DNA from: Apibacter adventoris
GTDB taxonomy: Bacteria > Bacteroidota > Bacteroidia > Flavobacteriales > Weeksellaceae
Assembly (NCBI RefSeq): GCF_002964975.1
Contig: NZ_PSZM01000001.1
Coordinates: 62,001 to 126,000, forward strand
DNA: 64,000 nt
Reading direction: 5' to 3'
Shown: piece by piece, positions 1-8,119 of the stretch
Layout: the number at the start of each line of letters is the position of its first letter
Numbering within the stretch: position 1 is the stretch's first letter
Notes under the pieces: model-generated
Database searches by the model: none
What the model was told of the DNA's origin: nothing
The model's input: the letters and a program-made list of their open reading frames with translations, nothing else
Translations under genes and position numbers: made by a program

Positions 1-806
1 AATTAGGGATTGCTTTAGCTGACCAAAATCTTACTTTATCTACACAAGCTGTAAACAAGGGTTTTTTAGGAGGAGCAATATTAAGTAATGATGATAATGC
101 TAAATTTAATTATGATTCTAATTCGCCAAATTTCAATCCTTTATATGATAATTTATTTGCAAGTAATAGAAATGATTTTGTTGCAGCAGATACATTTGTT
201 AATTATTTGAATAAATTAAATGACCCTAGAAGAGAAGTTTATTTCCAATTATATAATGAAAAAGATAAAAATGGAAATATTATTTCTAGCTACTATAAAG
301 GAGGAAAATTTGGCTCTCCTGGAAATACAATAAGAAATTCATCTAAAATTGGATTATTTGCCTATACTTCCACAACTCCGGGAATATTATTTGAGGCTAG
401 TGAGATTAATTTTTATTTAGCTGAAGCTGCTGCTAGAAATAGTGGTTACATTGTAACCGGAGCAGAAAATTATTACAATAATGCTATTACAGCTTCTTTT
501 GAATTTTGGAATGTACCTATAGGTAATTATTTAAGTACAGTTCCTTACAATGCCTCAAATTGGAAAGAATCTATAGGAATGCAAGCTTGGATTGCCTTAT
601 ATAACAGAATTGAGTCTTGGAACACAAAAAGAAGACTGGATTATCCTATTTTACACGTATCCTCTTCTTCTGTTTTACCTGAAGTACCAGTACGTTTTAG
701 ATATCCAATAGATGAAAGAACTGTTAACTCTGCTAATTATTCTCAAGCTGCAGCTGCTATTGGAAAAGACGATTATAATATTAAAATATTTTGGGACAAA
801 TACTAA
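1..806 (+). CDS. SusD/RagB-family outer-membrane lipoprotein, 3' part (partial)
   Basis: The reading frame is open from the first complete codon at base 3 to the stop at 804-806, so the gene begins outside the window. No internal start is needed; the TTG near 207 is only a codon within it. The protein resembles the SusD-like_2 group (nutrient-binding lipoproteins paired with a SusC TonB-dependent transporter). The helical stretch around EASEINFYLAEAAAR, followed by AENYYNNAI, is the typical TPR-like segment near the C-terminus of that family. Such proteins sit on the cell surface and hand substrate to SusC; the partner gene would be upstream, outside this window. Substrate cannot be told from this fragment. 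A hairpin follows at 841-873. Family assignment is fairly sure; start and lipobox are not visible. Confidence 0.85.
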   Translation, partial: LGIALADQNLTLSTQAVNKGFLGGAILSNDDNAKFNYDSNSPNFNPLYDNLFASNRNDFVAADTFVNYLNKLNDPRREVYFQLYNEKDKNGNIISSYYKGGKFGSPGNTIRNSSKIGLFAYTSTTPGILFEASEINFYLAEAAARNSGYIVTGAENYYNNAITASFEFWNVPIGNYLSTVPYNASNWKESIGMQAWIALYNRIESWNTKRRLDYPILHVSSSSVLPEVPVRFRYPIDERTVNSANYSQAAAAIGKDDYNIKIFWDKY

Positions 807-840
807 AAAACTATATACTTAGTTAATTTTATATAGAAAA

Positions 841-873
841 AAGGAAGCTCTGTTATTTTACAGAGCTTTCCTT
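841..873 (+). terminator. Intrinsic terminator after the susD-like gene
   Basis: GCTCTGT (847-853) pairs with ACAGAGC (860-866) around a TATTTT loop. The stem continues through AA/TT and GG/CC with one bulged T, and a T-rich stretch follows. It lies 35 bases after the stop codon at 806. Confidence 0.75.
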
Positions 874-1129
874 ATTATAAAACGTAATATCTTTTTTTAA
901 ACATTCAAATTTCAATAAGTAAATATTCTTAGTCTATCTAAATATTAAGTTATCTAAACAATTAATCTAAGCTTATCTCTATCTTAATTTGTTATTAAAC
1001 CTTTATTAATTAAACACAGGAAATAGAAAATAATATTAATAATAAAAAACACATAAATAAACTTTTATCTGTACATATTTTTTATCTTTAAAAAATTTAA
1101 ACAGATTCTGTTGCTTAAATAATATATTT
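874..1129. other. Non-coding A/T-rich gap, convergent genes
   Basis: Together with the terminator this forms a gap of about 320 bases between the susD-like gene and the end of apt. I see no coding frame with plausible composition, no tRNA-like cloverleaf and no strong repeat. Confidence 0.5.
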
Positions 1130-1663
1130 TTATTTATATTCTAGCAAAATCTGAATTTCTTTAGTATATTTTTCTAATTTTTTCTTTCCATCCAAAGAAT
1201 CTAAAGAAATTAAAAAGCTAAACTGACTTGCTTTTGCACCACAATTTTCTACTAATTGAGCACATGCAGCAGCTGTTCCTCCAGTAGCTAATATATCATC
1301 ATGTATCAATACTCTTTGATTAGGTTTGATATGATTTTTTTTTATTTCAATTTCGGCTGATCCATACTCCAACTCATACTCTTGAGATATAACCGGAGGT
1401 GGTAATTTACCAGCTTTACGAATTAATACAAACGGAATGTTAAGCTCTTTTGCTATTTGGGTACCAAACAAAAAACCACGACTTTCGATTCCACATACTA
1501 CATCTATCTTACCTTTACTAAACTCTGCAAATGATTTTATAATTTTAGTACATAAATCAGGATTTAAAAATATGGGAGTTATATCTTTATAATGAATTCC
1601 TGCTTTAGGAAAATCCTGAATCTTATCTATACATGAGTCAATTTTCTTACTTAATTCTTTCAT
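1130..1663 (-). CDS. apt: Adenine phosphoribosyltransferase
   Basis: Converts adenine plus PRPP to AMP and pyrophosphate in cytosolic purine salvage. The 177-residue protein has the usual length. The N-terminal FPKAGIHYKDITP block (about 18-30) is the Apt signature, GIESRGF (58-64) is the adenine-site region, and VLIHDDILATGGT (118-130) is the PRPP-binding loop with two adjacent acidic residues. It is the last gene of an apparent minus-strand operon (regulator, deoC, cysQ, lipoprotein, apt), 30 bases after the lipoprotein gene. The setting with deoC fits nucleoside and base salvage. Nothing looks damaged. Confidence 0.95.
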   Translation of the reverse strand: MKELSKKIDSCIDKIQDFPKAGIHYKDITPIFLNPDLCTKIIKSFAEFSKGKIDVVCGIESRGFLFGTQIAKELNIPFVLIRKAGKLPPPVISQEYELEYGSAEIEIKKNHIKPNQRVLIHDDILATGGTAAACAQLVENCGAKASQFSFLISLDSLDGKKKLEKYTKEIQILLEYK

Positions 1664-1693
1664 TAAACTATTTTTTTAATATATATTAAAAAT

Positions 1694-2836
1694 CTATTTC
1701 CAAGTGTCTTCTTTGATTTCTTTAGTTTCAGTATCTGTAATAAACCAATTATCCTTGTCTTTTTTTAATATAAAATTTTGTTTTAATGTTTTAACTTTTC
1801 CATTTTGATCTTTAATTTGATACAACGCAAAAATTGTTATTTTATCTCTAGAAGTATTTATTACCTCTGTCGTAAGCAAATTGGTAGCTTCAACTGTTCC
1901 AAATCCATTAGAAGTAGAAGCAAATTTCTCTTCAGTATCCCACTTAGGATTTTTAGTTAAACTATAAGCTTTAGAATAATTTTTATTACCAATATATTGA
2001 ATAAAACTTTTAACATTATCTACACTAACCTGATTGTTTATTTCATCTTCCACAGAGTTTGTTACTTCTTTGGTTTTACTTAAATCTATAGGTATAGCTT
2101 TCAATTTACCATACAGATACTTTTCTCCAGCATTTGCTTTTATCTCTACATCTACCCTTGCATCAGACAATTTATTCTTATCAAACATATTATAAGGAAT
2201 TTTAATTCCTTTTTTTAATGAAGGATTTCCTGCTTCTGATGAGGTTATTGTTTTTTTGGTAACATAAACTACTGTCCCATTATTTATAAATGAAATAGAT
2301 AGTGACAAAGGCAAGTTATCATAAGTTATTGAATTACCTTCTTCATCTACTAATTCAGGATATAAATAAAAACCATCATTATTTTCCACATTATTACTTA
2401 CAGGAGAAAAATGTAAATTTATTTTAGTAGCAGCTTCTATTTGTTTTAATTTTTCTTCTTCTAAAGTCATAGATTTCAGCTCTTCATCGAAAACAGAACT
2501 ATCTAAGGTATTCATAGATGTACTAGACCAAGAAATTTTATTTTCTTTGGCAACCTCTTCTGCAATATCGAAAATCTGATCTGCATTTTTCCCATTTAAT
2601 AGTTCATATAACTGTTCCCAACGTTTAGTTTCATCTGTTCCCTCTGTCCTGAACTTATAAATTAATTTTATTGCTTCTTGTATTTTATCTTGTTGTAATA
2701 TTGTCAATTTGGATGAAATTGACTCTATACTTTTATTAAAATTATCTTTAGACGAACCATCTACTGTTGTATATTCTTTTTTACATGAAATAAAAAAGAA
2801 AAATAAAACTAATACTAATCCAAATCCTTTTTTCAT
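1694..2836 (-). CDS. Predicted lipoprotein of unknown function
   Basis: 380 residues. The N-terminus is a lipoprotein signal: basic MKK, a hydrophobic run rich in Phe and Val, then FISC with Cys18 as the lipidation site, followed by KKEYT. Residues about 30-130 look helical and acidic. The C-terminal part (about 265-375) reads like a small folded domain with the pattern NKNYSKAYSLTKNPKW, which resembles NTF2-like or DUF4878-type domains, but I cannot assign it firmly. It sits between cysQ (32 bases upstream) and apt (30 bases downstream), so it is probably cotranscribed. That placement does not suggest a specific role. Confidence 0.75.
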   Translation of the reverse strand: MKKGFGLVLVLFFFFISCKKEYTTVDGSSKDNFNKSIESISSKLTILQQDKIQEAIKLIYKFRTEGTDETKRWEQLYELLNGKNADQIFDIAEEVAKENKISWSSTSMNTLDSSVFDEELKSMTLEEEKLKQIEAATKINLHFSPVSNNVENNDGFYLYPELVDEEGNSITYDNLPLSLSISFINNGTVVYVTKKTITSSEAGNPSLKKGIKIPYNMFDKNKLSDARVDVEIKANAGEKYLYGKLKAIPIDLSKTKEVTNSVEDEINNQVSVDNVKSFIQYIGNKNYSKAYSLTKNPKWDTEEKFASTSNGFGTVEATNLLTTEVINTSRDKITIFALYQIKDQNGKVKTLKQNFILKKDKDNWFITDTETKEIKEDTWK

Positions 2837-2868
2837 AAATTATCAATTCTTTTTACTGTAAAAATACA

Positions 2869-3687
2869 TTAAATATTTTTTATGATATATCCTGAAATTT
2901 TTAAAGTTTCTATATCATTATAAGTTACCTCCTTTTGAGAAGCAATATCTATTATTTTTAACCCGGCATATTTAGCTATAGCATGCCCCCCAGCAATGTC
3001 CCAAAAATTAACAGGACTTAATCTGGCATATTCATTAGCTTTACCTTCGACAACCCACCCTATTTTTATAGCACTTCCCATTTGAATCATTTGTACTTCT
3101 TCATGTTCTCTCTCTAATTTTTGAAAATACTCTTGGTCTAAATTACTGAAATGTGAACGACTCGTTAAAAATATATAGGGATTTAACGCAGGTTTTACAG
3201 GCAACTGAATAGAATTTTTCATTATTTCTTCTACTATATTTTCGCTATCTAAAAGAGAATATAAATCTTCATATACTCCTTTCCATTTAAAACTTCCAAT
3301 TCCTTCTGCAGCAAAATAAAATATATTCATAGAGGGAGCTGCTAATACTCCTAACAAAGATGTTTCATTTGTTAATAAACCAATGGATATACAATATTCA
3401 TCTGTTTTATTTACATATTCTTTGGTTCCGTCTATAGGATCTATACACCAATATCTTTTCCAATTTTTACGTTTTTCTAATGTATCTTTTTCACTCTCTT
3501 CACTTAAAATAGGAATATCTGTAGGTAAAATATAACTGGTAATAATTTCATTAGCTTTTAAATCCCCTGTAGTGACAGGAGATTCATCTTCTTTTAAAGA
3601 TACTGTAAAACCTTGTTCATAAATTTTTAGTACTTCTCGTGATGATTCTATAGCTGCTTTTATTGCTATATTTAATAAATTAATCAT
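2869..3687 (-). CDS. cysQ: 3'(2'),5'-bisphosphate nucleotidase (CysQ, inositol monophosphatase superfamily)
   Basis: Likely dephosphorylates 3'-phosphoadenosine 5'-phosphate to AMP. The 272-residue protein carries the metal-binding motifs of the superfamily in order: the GD-x-KAN segment (41-46), LSEES (61-65), DPIDGTKEY (83-91, with Asp83 and Asp86) and a C-terminal FWDIAGGHAI motif that places the last metal-binding Asp. Its ATG overlaps the deoC stop codon by one base (TAATG on the minus strand), which suggests translational coupling. Inositol monophosphatase activity is an alternative, but DPIDGTKE is typical of CysQ. Confidence 0.9.
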   Translation of the reverse strand: MINLLNIAIKAAIESSREVLKIYEQGFTVSLKEDESPVTTGDLKANEIITSYILPTDIPILSEESEKDTLEKRKNWKRYWCIDPIDGTKEYVNKTDEYCISIGLLTNETSLLGVLAAPSMNIFYFAAEGIGSFKWKGVYEDLYSLLDSENIVEEIMKNSIQLPVKPALNPYIFLTSRSHFSNLDQEYFQKLEREHEEVQMIQMGSAIKIGWVVEGKANEYARLSPVNFWDIAGGHAIAKYAGLKIIDIASQKEVTYNDIETLKISGYIIKNI

Positions 3688-4436
3688 TAGTAAGTAGAGT
3701 TAGTAGATTTATTTTCTGATAAAGCTTTTGCTGAGGAAGTTCCTATTCTTTTTACTCCCATTTCAATCATTTTTACTGCTTCATCATATGTACGAACTCC
3801 TCCTGCAGCTTTTACTTGTAAAGGTTTGGAATATTTTAGCATAATTTCTATAGCATGAAATGTAGCTCCGTTGGGTTTTCCATCTTCTGTCTTATAAAAA
3901 CCTGTAGAAGATTTCACAAATATATTCTGAAAATCGATGGGTTTAAAGTTTTCCTGAGCCCAAGATGAAAAATAAGTACAAATTGTTTGTATTTGCTCAT
4001 CTGAAAGGGCTGCTATTTCTATAATCCATTTAACAACTTTCCCTTTATTTAATCCTAAAGTAGTTCCTTCAATAAATTCTTTTTTCACTATTTCTATTTC
4101 ACCTTTTTTAAAGGCCTCATAATTAACAACATAATCCAATTCATCCACACCGTCTTCTATTGCTTTTTTAGCTTCAGTCAATTTGTCTTTTATAGAATAA
4201 GTTCCCTCATGAAATCCGATTACTGTACCTACTTTTACTTCTGAACCAAATTTTGTAATTATTTCTTTAATTCTTTTAACATAATTAGGACGAATCATTA
4301 CTAAATAAAAATGATTATTGATGGCTTCTTCAGTAATTTTTCTGGCTTCCTCAAAATTTTGTTCTTCAGTTAAATTACTTTGAGATGGTAATTTAAGGTA
4401 AGTAGAATCTAAATATTTTTTAATATTCATAATCAA
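3687..4436 (-). CDS. deoC: Deoxyribose-phosphate aldolase
   Basis: Cleaves 2-deoxyribose 5-phosphate to glyceraldehyde 3-phosphate and acetaldehyde in deoxynucleoside catabolism. The 249-residue TIM-barrel protein shows VGTVIGFHEG (69-78), Asp101 in DELDYVVN, the Schiff-base lysine Lys175 in FVKSSTGF, and the second catalytic lysine Lys209 in VKAAGGVR. The ATG at 4436 gives MIMNIKKYLD; the second Met is an equally good start. It follows the Lrp-type regulator by 20 bases and is coupled to cysQ by a one-base overlap. Confidence 0.95.
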   Translation of the reverse strand: MIMNIKKYLDSTYLKLPSQSNLTEEQNFEEARKITEEAINNHFYLVMIRPNYVKRIKEIITKFGSEVKVGTVIGFHEGTYSIKDKLTEAKKAIEDGVDELDYVVNYEAFKKGEIEIVKKEFIEGTTLGLNKGKVVKWIIEIAALSDEQIQTICTYFSSWAQENFKPIDFQNIFVKSSTGFYKTEDGKPNGATFHAIEIMLKYSKPLQVKAAGGVRTYDEAVKMIEMGVKRIGTSSAKALSENKSTNSTY

Positions 4437-4456
4437 TTATAATTTTATTATTTAAT

Positions 4457-4930
4457 TTATGGCTTAATTTGTCGTGAAATACTTTGTTCTAATGAAATTA
4501 TGGTTTCGGTCCTTTCAATTCCTTTAATTTCTTGAATACCATTTCTTAAAACGCTCATCAAGTGATCATTATCCTTACATAGTATTTTTATAAATATTGT
4601 GTAATTCCCGGTAGTAAAATAAGCTTCAATAATTTCAGGAATTTTTAGCATATCATTTATTGCATCTTTATAATAGACAGATTTTTCAAGGAAAACACCT
4701 ACATAAGCAGTGGTTTTATATCCTAAAGCTTTATAATTTAATAATGTAACTGTATCTCCAATAATATTTGCATTTTCTAATTTTTTTATCCTTTGATGTA
4801 TAGCTGTGGAAGAAACCCCTACTTGTTTGGCTATTTTTGAAATTGAAGTTTTTGAGTTTTCCATTAGAGCTTCTAAAATAATTTTATCAATTCCATCTAA
4901 CTCTACGGTATGTAAATTTGATACTCTCAC
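4457..4930 (-). CDS. Lrp/AsnC-family transcriptional regulator
   Basis: An N-terminal winged helix (IDKIILEALMENSKTSISKI, then KQVGVSSTAIHQRIKKL) is followed by a RAM/Lrp ligand-binding domain (YKTTAYVGVFLEKS onward). The open frame extends to a TTG at 4942, but that TTG lies inside a TAATTTTG element that looks like the -7 box. I therefore prefer the GTG at 4930-4928, giving about 157 residues and a very short or absent 5' leader. It is the first gene of the run to deoC, cysQ and apt and may control this operon or itself. The ligand is unknown; an amino acid is usual for the family. Confidence 0.85.
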   Translation of the reverse strand: MRVSNLHTVELDGIDKIILEALMENSKTSISKIAKQVGVSSTAIHQRIKKLENANIIGDTVTLLNYKALGYKTTAYVGVFLEKSVYYKDAINDMLKIPEIIEAYFTTGNYTIFIKILCKDNDHLMSVLRNGIQEIKGIERTETIISLEQSISRQIKP

Positions 4931-4939
4931 TTTTTTGTA

Positions 4940-4970
4940 CAAAATTACAAATACTATTTTAATGTATGAA
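4940..4970 (-). promoter_or_regulatory. Probable promoter of the lrp-deoC-cysQ operon
   Basis: On the minus strand a TAATTTTG box (4947-4940) fits the Bacteroidota -7 consensus TAnnTTTG, with TTC about 20 bases upstream in the -33 position. If used, transcription starts near 4933, just before the GTG start at 4930. Confidence 0.45.
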
Positions 4971-5060
4971 CATTATAAAAATCATCTTTTACTCTTTATT
5001 TTTTTCAAAATATGAAGTAAAAAATCTTTTTTTTTTCGTTTAAGTAACAATATTTTAATT

Positions 5061-5090
5061 TTGACATCTTACTCAAATTAAGTACCTTTG
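5061..5090 (+). promoter_or_regulatory. Promoter of the TerC-family gene
   Basis: TTG at 5061-5063 (within TTTTG) and TACCTTTG at 5083-5090 are separated by 19 bases. This is a complete match to the TTG/TAnnTTTG promoter type of Bacteroidota. The start codon is 26 bases downstream at 5117. Confidence 0.75.
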
Positions 5091-5116
5091 GCTTCTTAAA
5101 AATCGAGATATATTCC

Positions 5117-6187
5117 ATGCAGGACAATATGCTAAATCATCCTTTGTTAATTACTATTTTTGTAATTTCCATTCTTGTAATGTTAATTTTAGATTTAGGA
5201 GTTCTTAATAAAAAATCTCATATTATTTCTAATAAGGAGGCTGCAATTTGGTCTGTAGTATGGATTTCTTTATCCATGTTATTTAGCATTGTAATATATT
5301 TAGTATTTAAAAATTCTGACGGACAAAAGTTTGCTCTTGAAAAATTTTCTCAATTTCAGTCAGCATACTGGATAGAAAAAGCTTTATCTGTAGATAATTT
5401 ATTTGTTTTTATTATGGTTTTTGGTTTTTTCAAAATACCTAAAGAATATCAACATAAAATTTTATTTTGGGGAATTTTAGGCGCTTTACTTTTTCGCGCT
5501 ATCTTTATATTTTTAGGGGTAGGTTTAATTAATAAAACTTATCTTCCGCCTTTTTCAATCGGAGATTTTCATTTTGTTCTCAATCCTAAAAATGCAGAAC
5601 ATGCTAATTATAACGAATTTTTATTTTTTAGACCTAATATTATTTTAACATTATTTGGCTTTTTCTTGATTTATGCAGGAATTCATTCCTGGTTTTCAAA
5701 AGATGATAAAGCCGATGATGAAAAGAAAGACTTAAACGAAAGTTTAGGTGCTCGTTTTGTAAAACGTTTTTTCAAAGTTACTCCAGAGCTTGATGGAAGT
5801 AGGTTTTTTACAGTAAAAAACGGTTTAAAAATGGCTACTCCGTTATTTACATCTTTAGTTATTATAGAATTTACAGATCTTATATTTGCTGTTGATTCTA
5901 TTCCTGCTATTTTTGCTGTAGCTCCTAATGACCCATTTATATTATATACTTCAAATATTTTTGCTATTTTAGGGTTACGTTCTCTTTATTTTTTACTGGC
6001 AAATTTTATGTACATGTTTAGTAAATTAAAGTATGGATTGGCCATTATCTTATCTTTTATTGGTATTAAAATGCTTATATCTCCGTTTTACCATATTTCA
6101 TCTATAACCTCTTTAATTATTGTGGCCGGTGTATTGGTATTATCTGTAGTTGCATCATTAATATCACCTAAAAAAAATAAAAATTAA
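5117..6187 (+). CDS. TerC/Alx-family integral membrane protein
   Basis: A 356-residue multi-spanning inner-membrane protein of the TerC family. The hallmark segments are YWIEKALSVDNLFVFIM (about 85-101) and DLIFAVDSIPAIFAV (about 254-268), each with acidic residues inside membrane helices that probably bind a cation. An insertion between them (SKDDKADDEKKDL) is a cytoplasmic loop. Family members studied in other bacteria act in manganese export or metal homeostasis; tellurite resistance is the historical name only. A good promoter precedes it, and a deoxyhypusine-synthase-like gene follows after 25 bases, probably in the same transcript. The metal is an inference. Confidence 0.9.
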   Translation: MQDNMLNHPLLITIFVISILVMLILDLGVLNKKSHIISNKEAAIWSVVWISLSMLFSIVIYLVFKNSDGQKFALEKFSQFQSAYWIEKALSVDNLFVFIMVFGFFKIPKEYQHKILFWGILGALLFRAIFIFLGVGLINKTYLPPFSIGDFHFVLNPKNAEHANYNEFLFFRPNIILTLFGFFLIYAGIHSWFSKDDKADDEKKDLNESLGARFVKRFFKVTPELDGSRFFTVKNGLKMATPLFTSLVIIEFTDLIFAVDSIPAIFAVAPNDPFILYTSNIFAILGLRSLYFLLANFMYMFSKLKYGLAIILSFIGIKMLISPFYHISSITSLIIVAGVLVLSVVASLISPKKNKN

Positions 6188-6212
6188 ATAAACTTTTAAA
6201 TATTTATTTATT

Positions 6213-7184
6213 ATGAGTAAACCTATTTCGGAATTTATAGAAAAATATTTTTTACATTTCAATTCTGCTACTTTAGTAGATGCTGCCAAAGGATATGTAG
6301 CTCATCTTAAAGATGGAGGAAAAATGATGATTACTATGGGAGGCGCAATGAGTACAGCGGAGTTAGGAAAAATTTTAGCTGAAATGATCCGTCAGGATAA
6401 AGTGTCTATTATTTCATGTACCGGAGCTAATCTGGAAGAAGATATAATGAATTTGGTAGCTCATTCTCATTATAAGAGAATTCCTGAATATCGGGATTTA
6501 ACTCCACAACAAGAATGGGATTTGCTAGAAAATCATTTAAATCGTGTTACTGACACCTGCATCCCTGAAGAGGAAGCTTTCCGACGTTTACAACAACATA
6601 TTGAAAAAATATGGAAAGATGCTGATGAAAAAGGTGAAAGACATTTCCCTCACGAATATATGTATCAGATGTTGCTATCCGGGGTATTAGAACAATATTA
6701 TGAAATTGACCCGAAAAATAGTTGGATGTTGGCTGCTGCCGAAAAAAATTTACCCATTGTGGTTCCCGGATGGGAAGATAGTACTATGGGTAATATTTTT
6801 GCTGCTAATGTAATTAAAGGCAATCTTAAGGCATCTACTATGAAATCCGGAATTGAATACATGATTTATCTTACTGAATGGTACAGAAATAATTCTGGAG
6901 GAAAAGGGGTGGGATTCTTTCAAATAGCAGGTGGTATATCTGGAGATTTTCCAATTTGCGTGGTTCCAATGATGTATCAAGATTTAGAATGGGAAGATGT
7001 ACCATTCTGGAGTTACTTCTGTCAAATATCTGATTCTACCACTAGTTATGGTTCATATTCCGGTGCTGTACCTAATGAAAAGATTACTTGGGGTAAGTTG
7101 GATATAGATACTCCTAAGTTTATTATTGAAAGTGATGCTACTATTGTAGCTCCCTTGGTCTTTGCCTATATTTTAGAAATGTAA
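6213..7184 (+). CDS. Deoxyhypusine synthase-family protein
   Basis: 323 residues with the whole-length fold signature of deoxyhypusine synthase: MITMGGAMSTAELG near residue 40, SCTGANLEED (about 70-79) and the catalytic region ITWGKLDID with Lys295, equivalent to the lysine that forms the enzyme-butylimine intermediate. Bacteria lack eIF5A, so protein hypusination is not expected. Related bacterial enzymes transfer the aminobutyl group of spermidine to a small amine, for example making homospermidine from putrescine. That role is an inference here. It ends in a perfect-stem terminator and shares a transcript with the TerC-family gene. Confidence 0.88.
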   Translation: MSKPISEFIEKYFLHFNSATLVDAAKGYVAHLKDGGKMMITMGGAMSTAELGKILAEMIRQDKVSIISCTGANLEEDIMNLVAHSHYKRIPEYRDLTPQQEWDLLENHLNRVTDTCIPEEEAFRRLQQHIEKIWKDADEKGERHFPHEYMYQMLLSGVLEQYYEIDPKNSWMLAAAEKNLPIVVPGWEDSTMGNIFAANVIKGNLKASTMKSGIEYMIYLTEWYRNNSGGKGVGFFQIAGGISGDFPICVVPMMYQDLEWEDVPFWSYFCQISDSTTSYGSYSGAVPNEKITWGKLDIDTPKFIIESDATIVAPLVFAYILEM

Positions 7185-7207
7185 TTTTATTTATTCTTTA
7201 TATTAAT

Positions 7208-7241
7208 TAAAAAAGCTGAGTATTAATACTCAGCTTTTTTT
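7208..7241. terminator. Bidirectional intrinsic terminator
   Basis: AAAAGCTGAGTATT (7211-7224) is followed directly by its exact reverse complement AATACTCAGCTTTT (7225-7238) and more T. A-runs on the left provide a T-tract for the minus strand too, so it can end both the plus-strand gene at 7184 and the minus-strand gene ending at 7328. Confidence 0.85.
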
Positions 7242-7327
7242 GACAAACTAGATTTTATTTATCTTAAATATAGAAATTGAGATTTTTTGCTTGAAAAATG
7301 GTTAAATATTTAGTTTCTAAAAAGTTT

Positions 7328-7879
7328 TTAATTTTTTATTAGTGCTCTATACCACTCCCATAGTACAATTCCTGCACATACGCTTACATTAAGGGAATGT
7401 TTGGTTCCTGATTGGGGAATTTCTATAAATAGATCAATCAATTCTAATATATTTTCACTAATTCCTTCCACTTCATTACCTAAGATCAAAGCATATTTTT
7501 TTCTTGTTTCAACTTTATATTCCTGAAGATAGACACTATCCCTTACCTGCTCTACCCCTACAATAATATAACCTTCTTTCTTTAAAACACTTATAAGTTC
7601 TTCTATAGATTCTTTATGCTCCCAATCTACACTTTCTGTAGCTCCTAAAGCTGTTTTTTGTATCTCTCGATGAGGTGGTTGAGGGGTAATCCCACATAGA
7701 TAAATTTTATCTATAGAAAAAGCATCTGAAGTTCGGAATACAGATCCTACATTATGCATGGAACGTACATTATCCAATAATACAACAACTGGTATTTTAT
7801 CACTTTCTTTAAAAACTTCTATGGTTTTTCTATTTAATGCTTCTAATTTTAATTTTTCCGGCTTTCTTTCTATCTCCAT
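7328..7879 (-). CDS. TrmH/SpoU-family RNA 2'-O-methyltransferase
   Basis: 183 residues of SPOUT fold. Motif 1 is in VVVLLDNVRSMHNVGSVFRT (residues about 31-50), with the conserved Asn and Arg. Motif 2 is YALILGNEVEGIS, and motif 3 is IPQSGTKHSLNVSVCAGIVL, which together form the trefoil-knot SAM site. There is no long N-terminal RNA-binding extension, so it is a compact TrmH-like enzyme. Whether it modifies tRNA or rRNA cannot be read from the sequence. It stands alone: a 240-base gap separates it from the methyltransferase gene upstream. Confidence 0.9.
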   Translation of the reverse strand: MEIERKPEKLKLEALNRKTIEVFKESDKIPVVVLLDNVRSMHNVGSVFRTSDAFSIDKIYLCGITPQPPHREIQKTALGATESVDWEHKESIEELISVLKKEGYIIVGVEQVRDSVYLQEYKVETRKKYALILGNEVEGISENILELIDLFIEIPQSGTKHSLNVSVCAGIVLWEWYRALIKN

Positions 7880-8119
7880 TATTAAAATTTAATATTTATA
7901 TTCCATTTATATATAATTCTAAAAAAAACTACTCGATGTTAAATTCACAACTCCAAACCTCTAACTCCTAGCGCTTTATATCCCAAAATATCTATTAAGC
8001 ACTTTTACTCTTTTATGTTCTTAGATTTTTTTCTATAGAATTACACTACAAAATATTCCAATTATTCTATTTTTAATTTTTTCATGTTAAAATATAATTT
8101 TTCACCCAATTATTTATTT

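Noticed and set aside
207-806. A 199-residue free-standing gene starting at TTG 207
   Set aside because: The same frame is open back to the window start and encodes matching SusD-like sequence.
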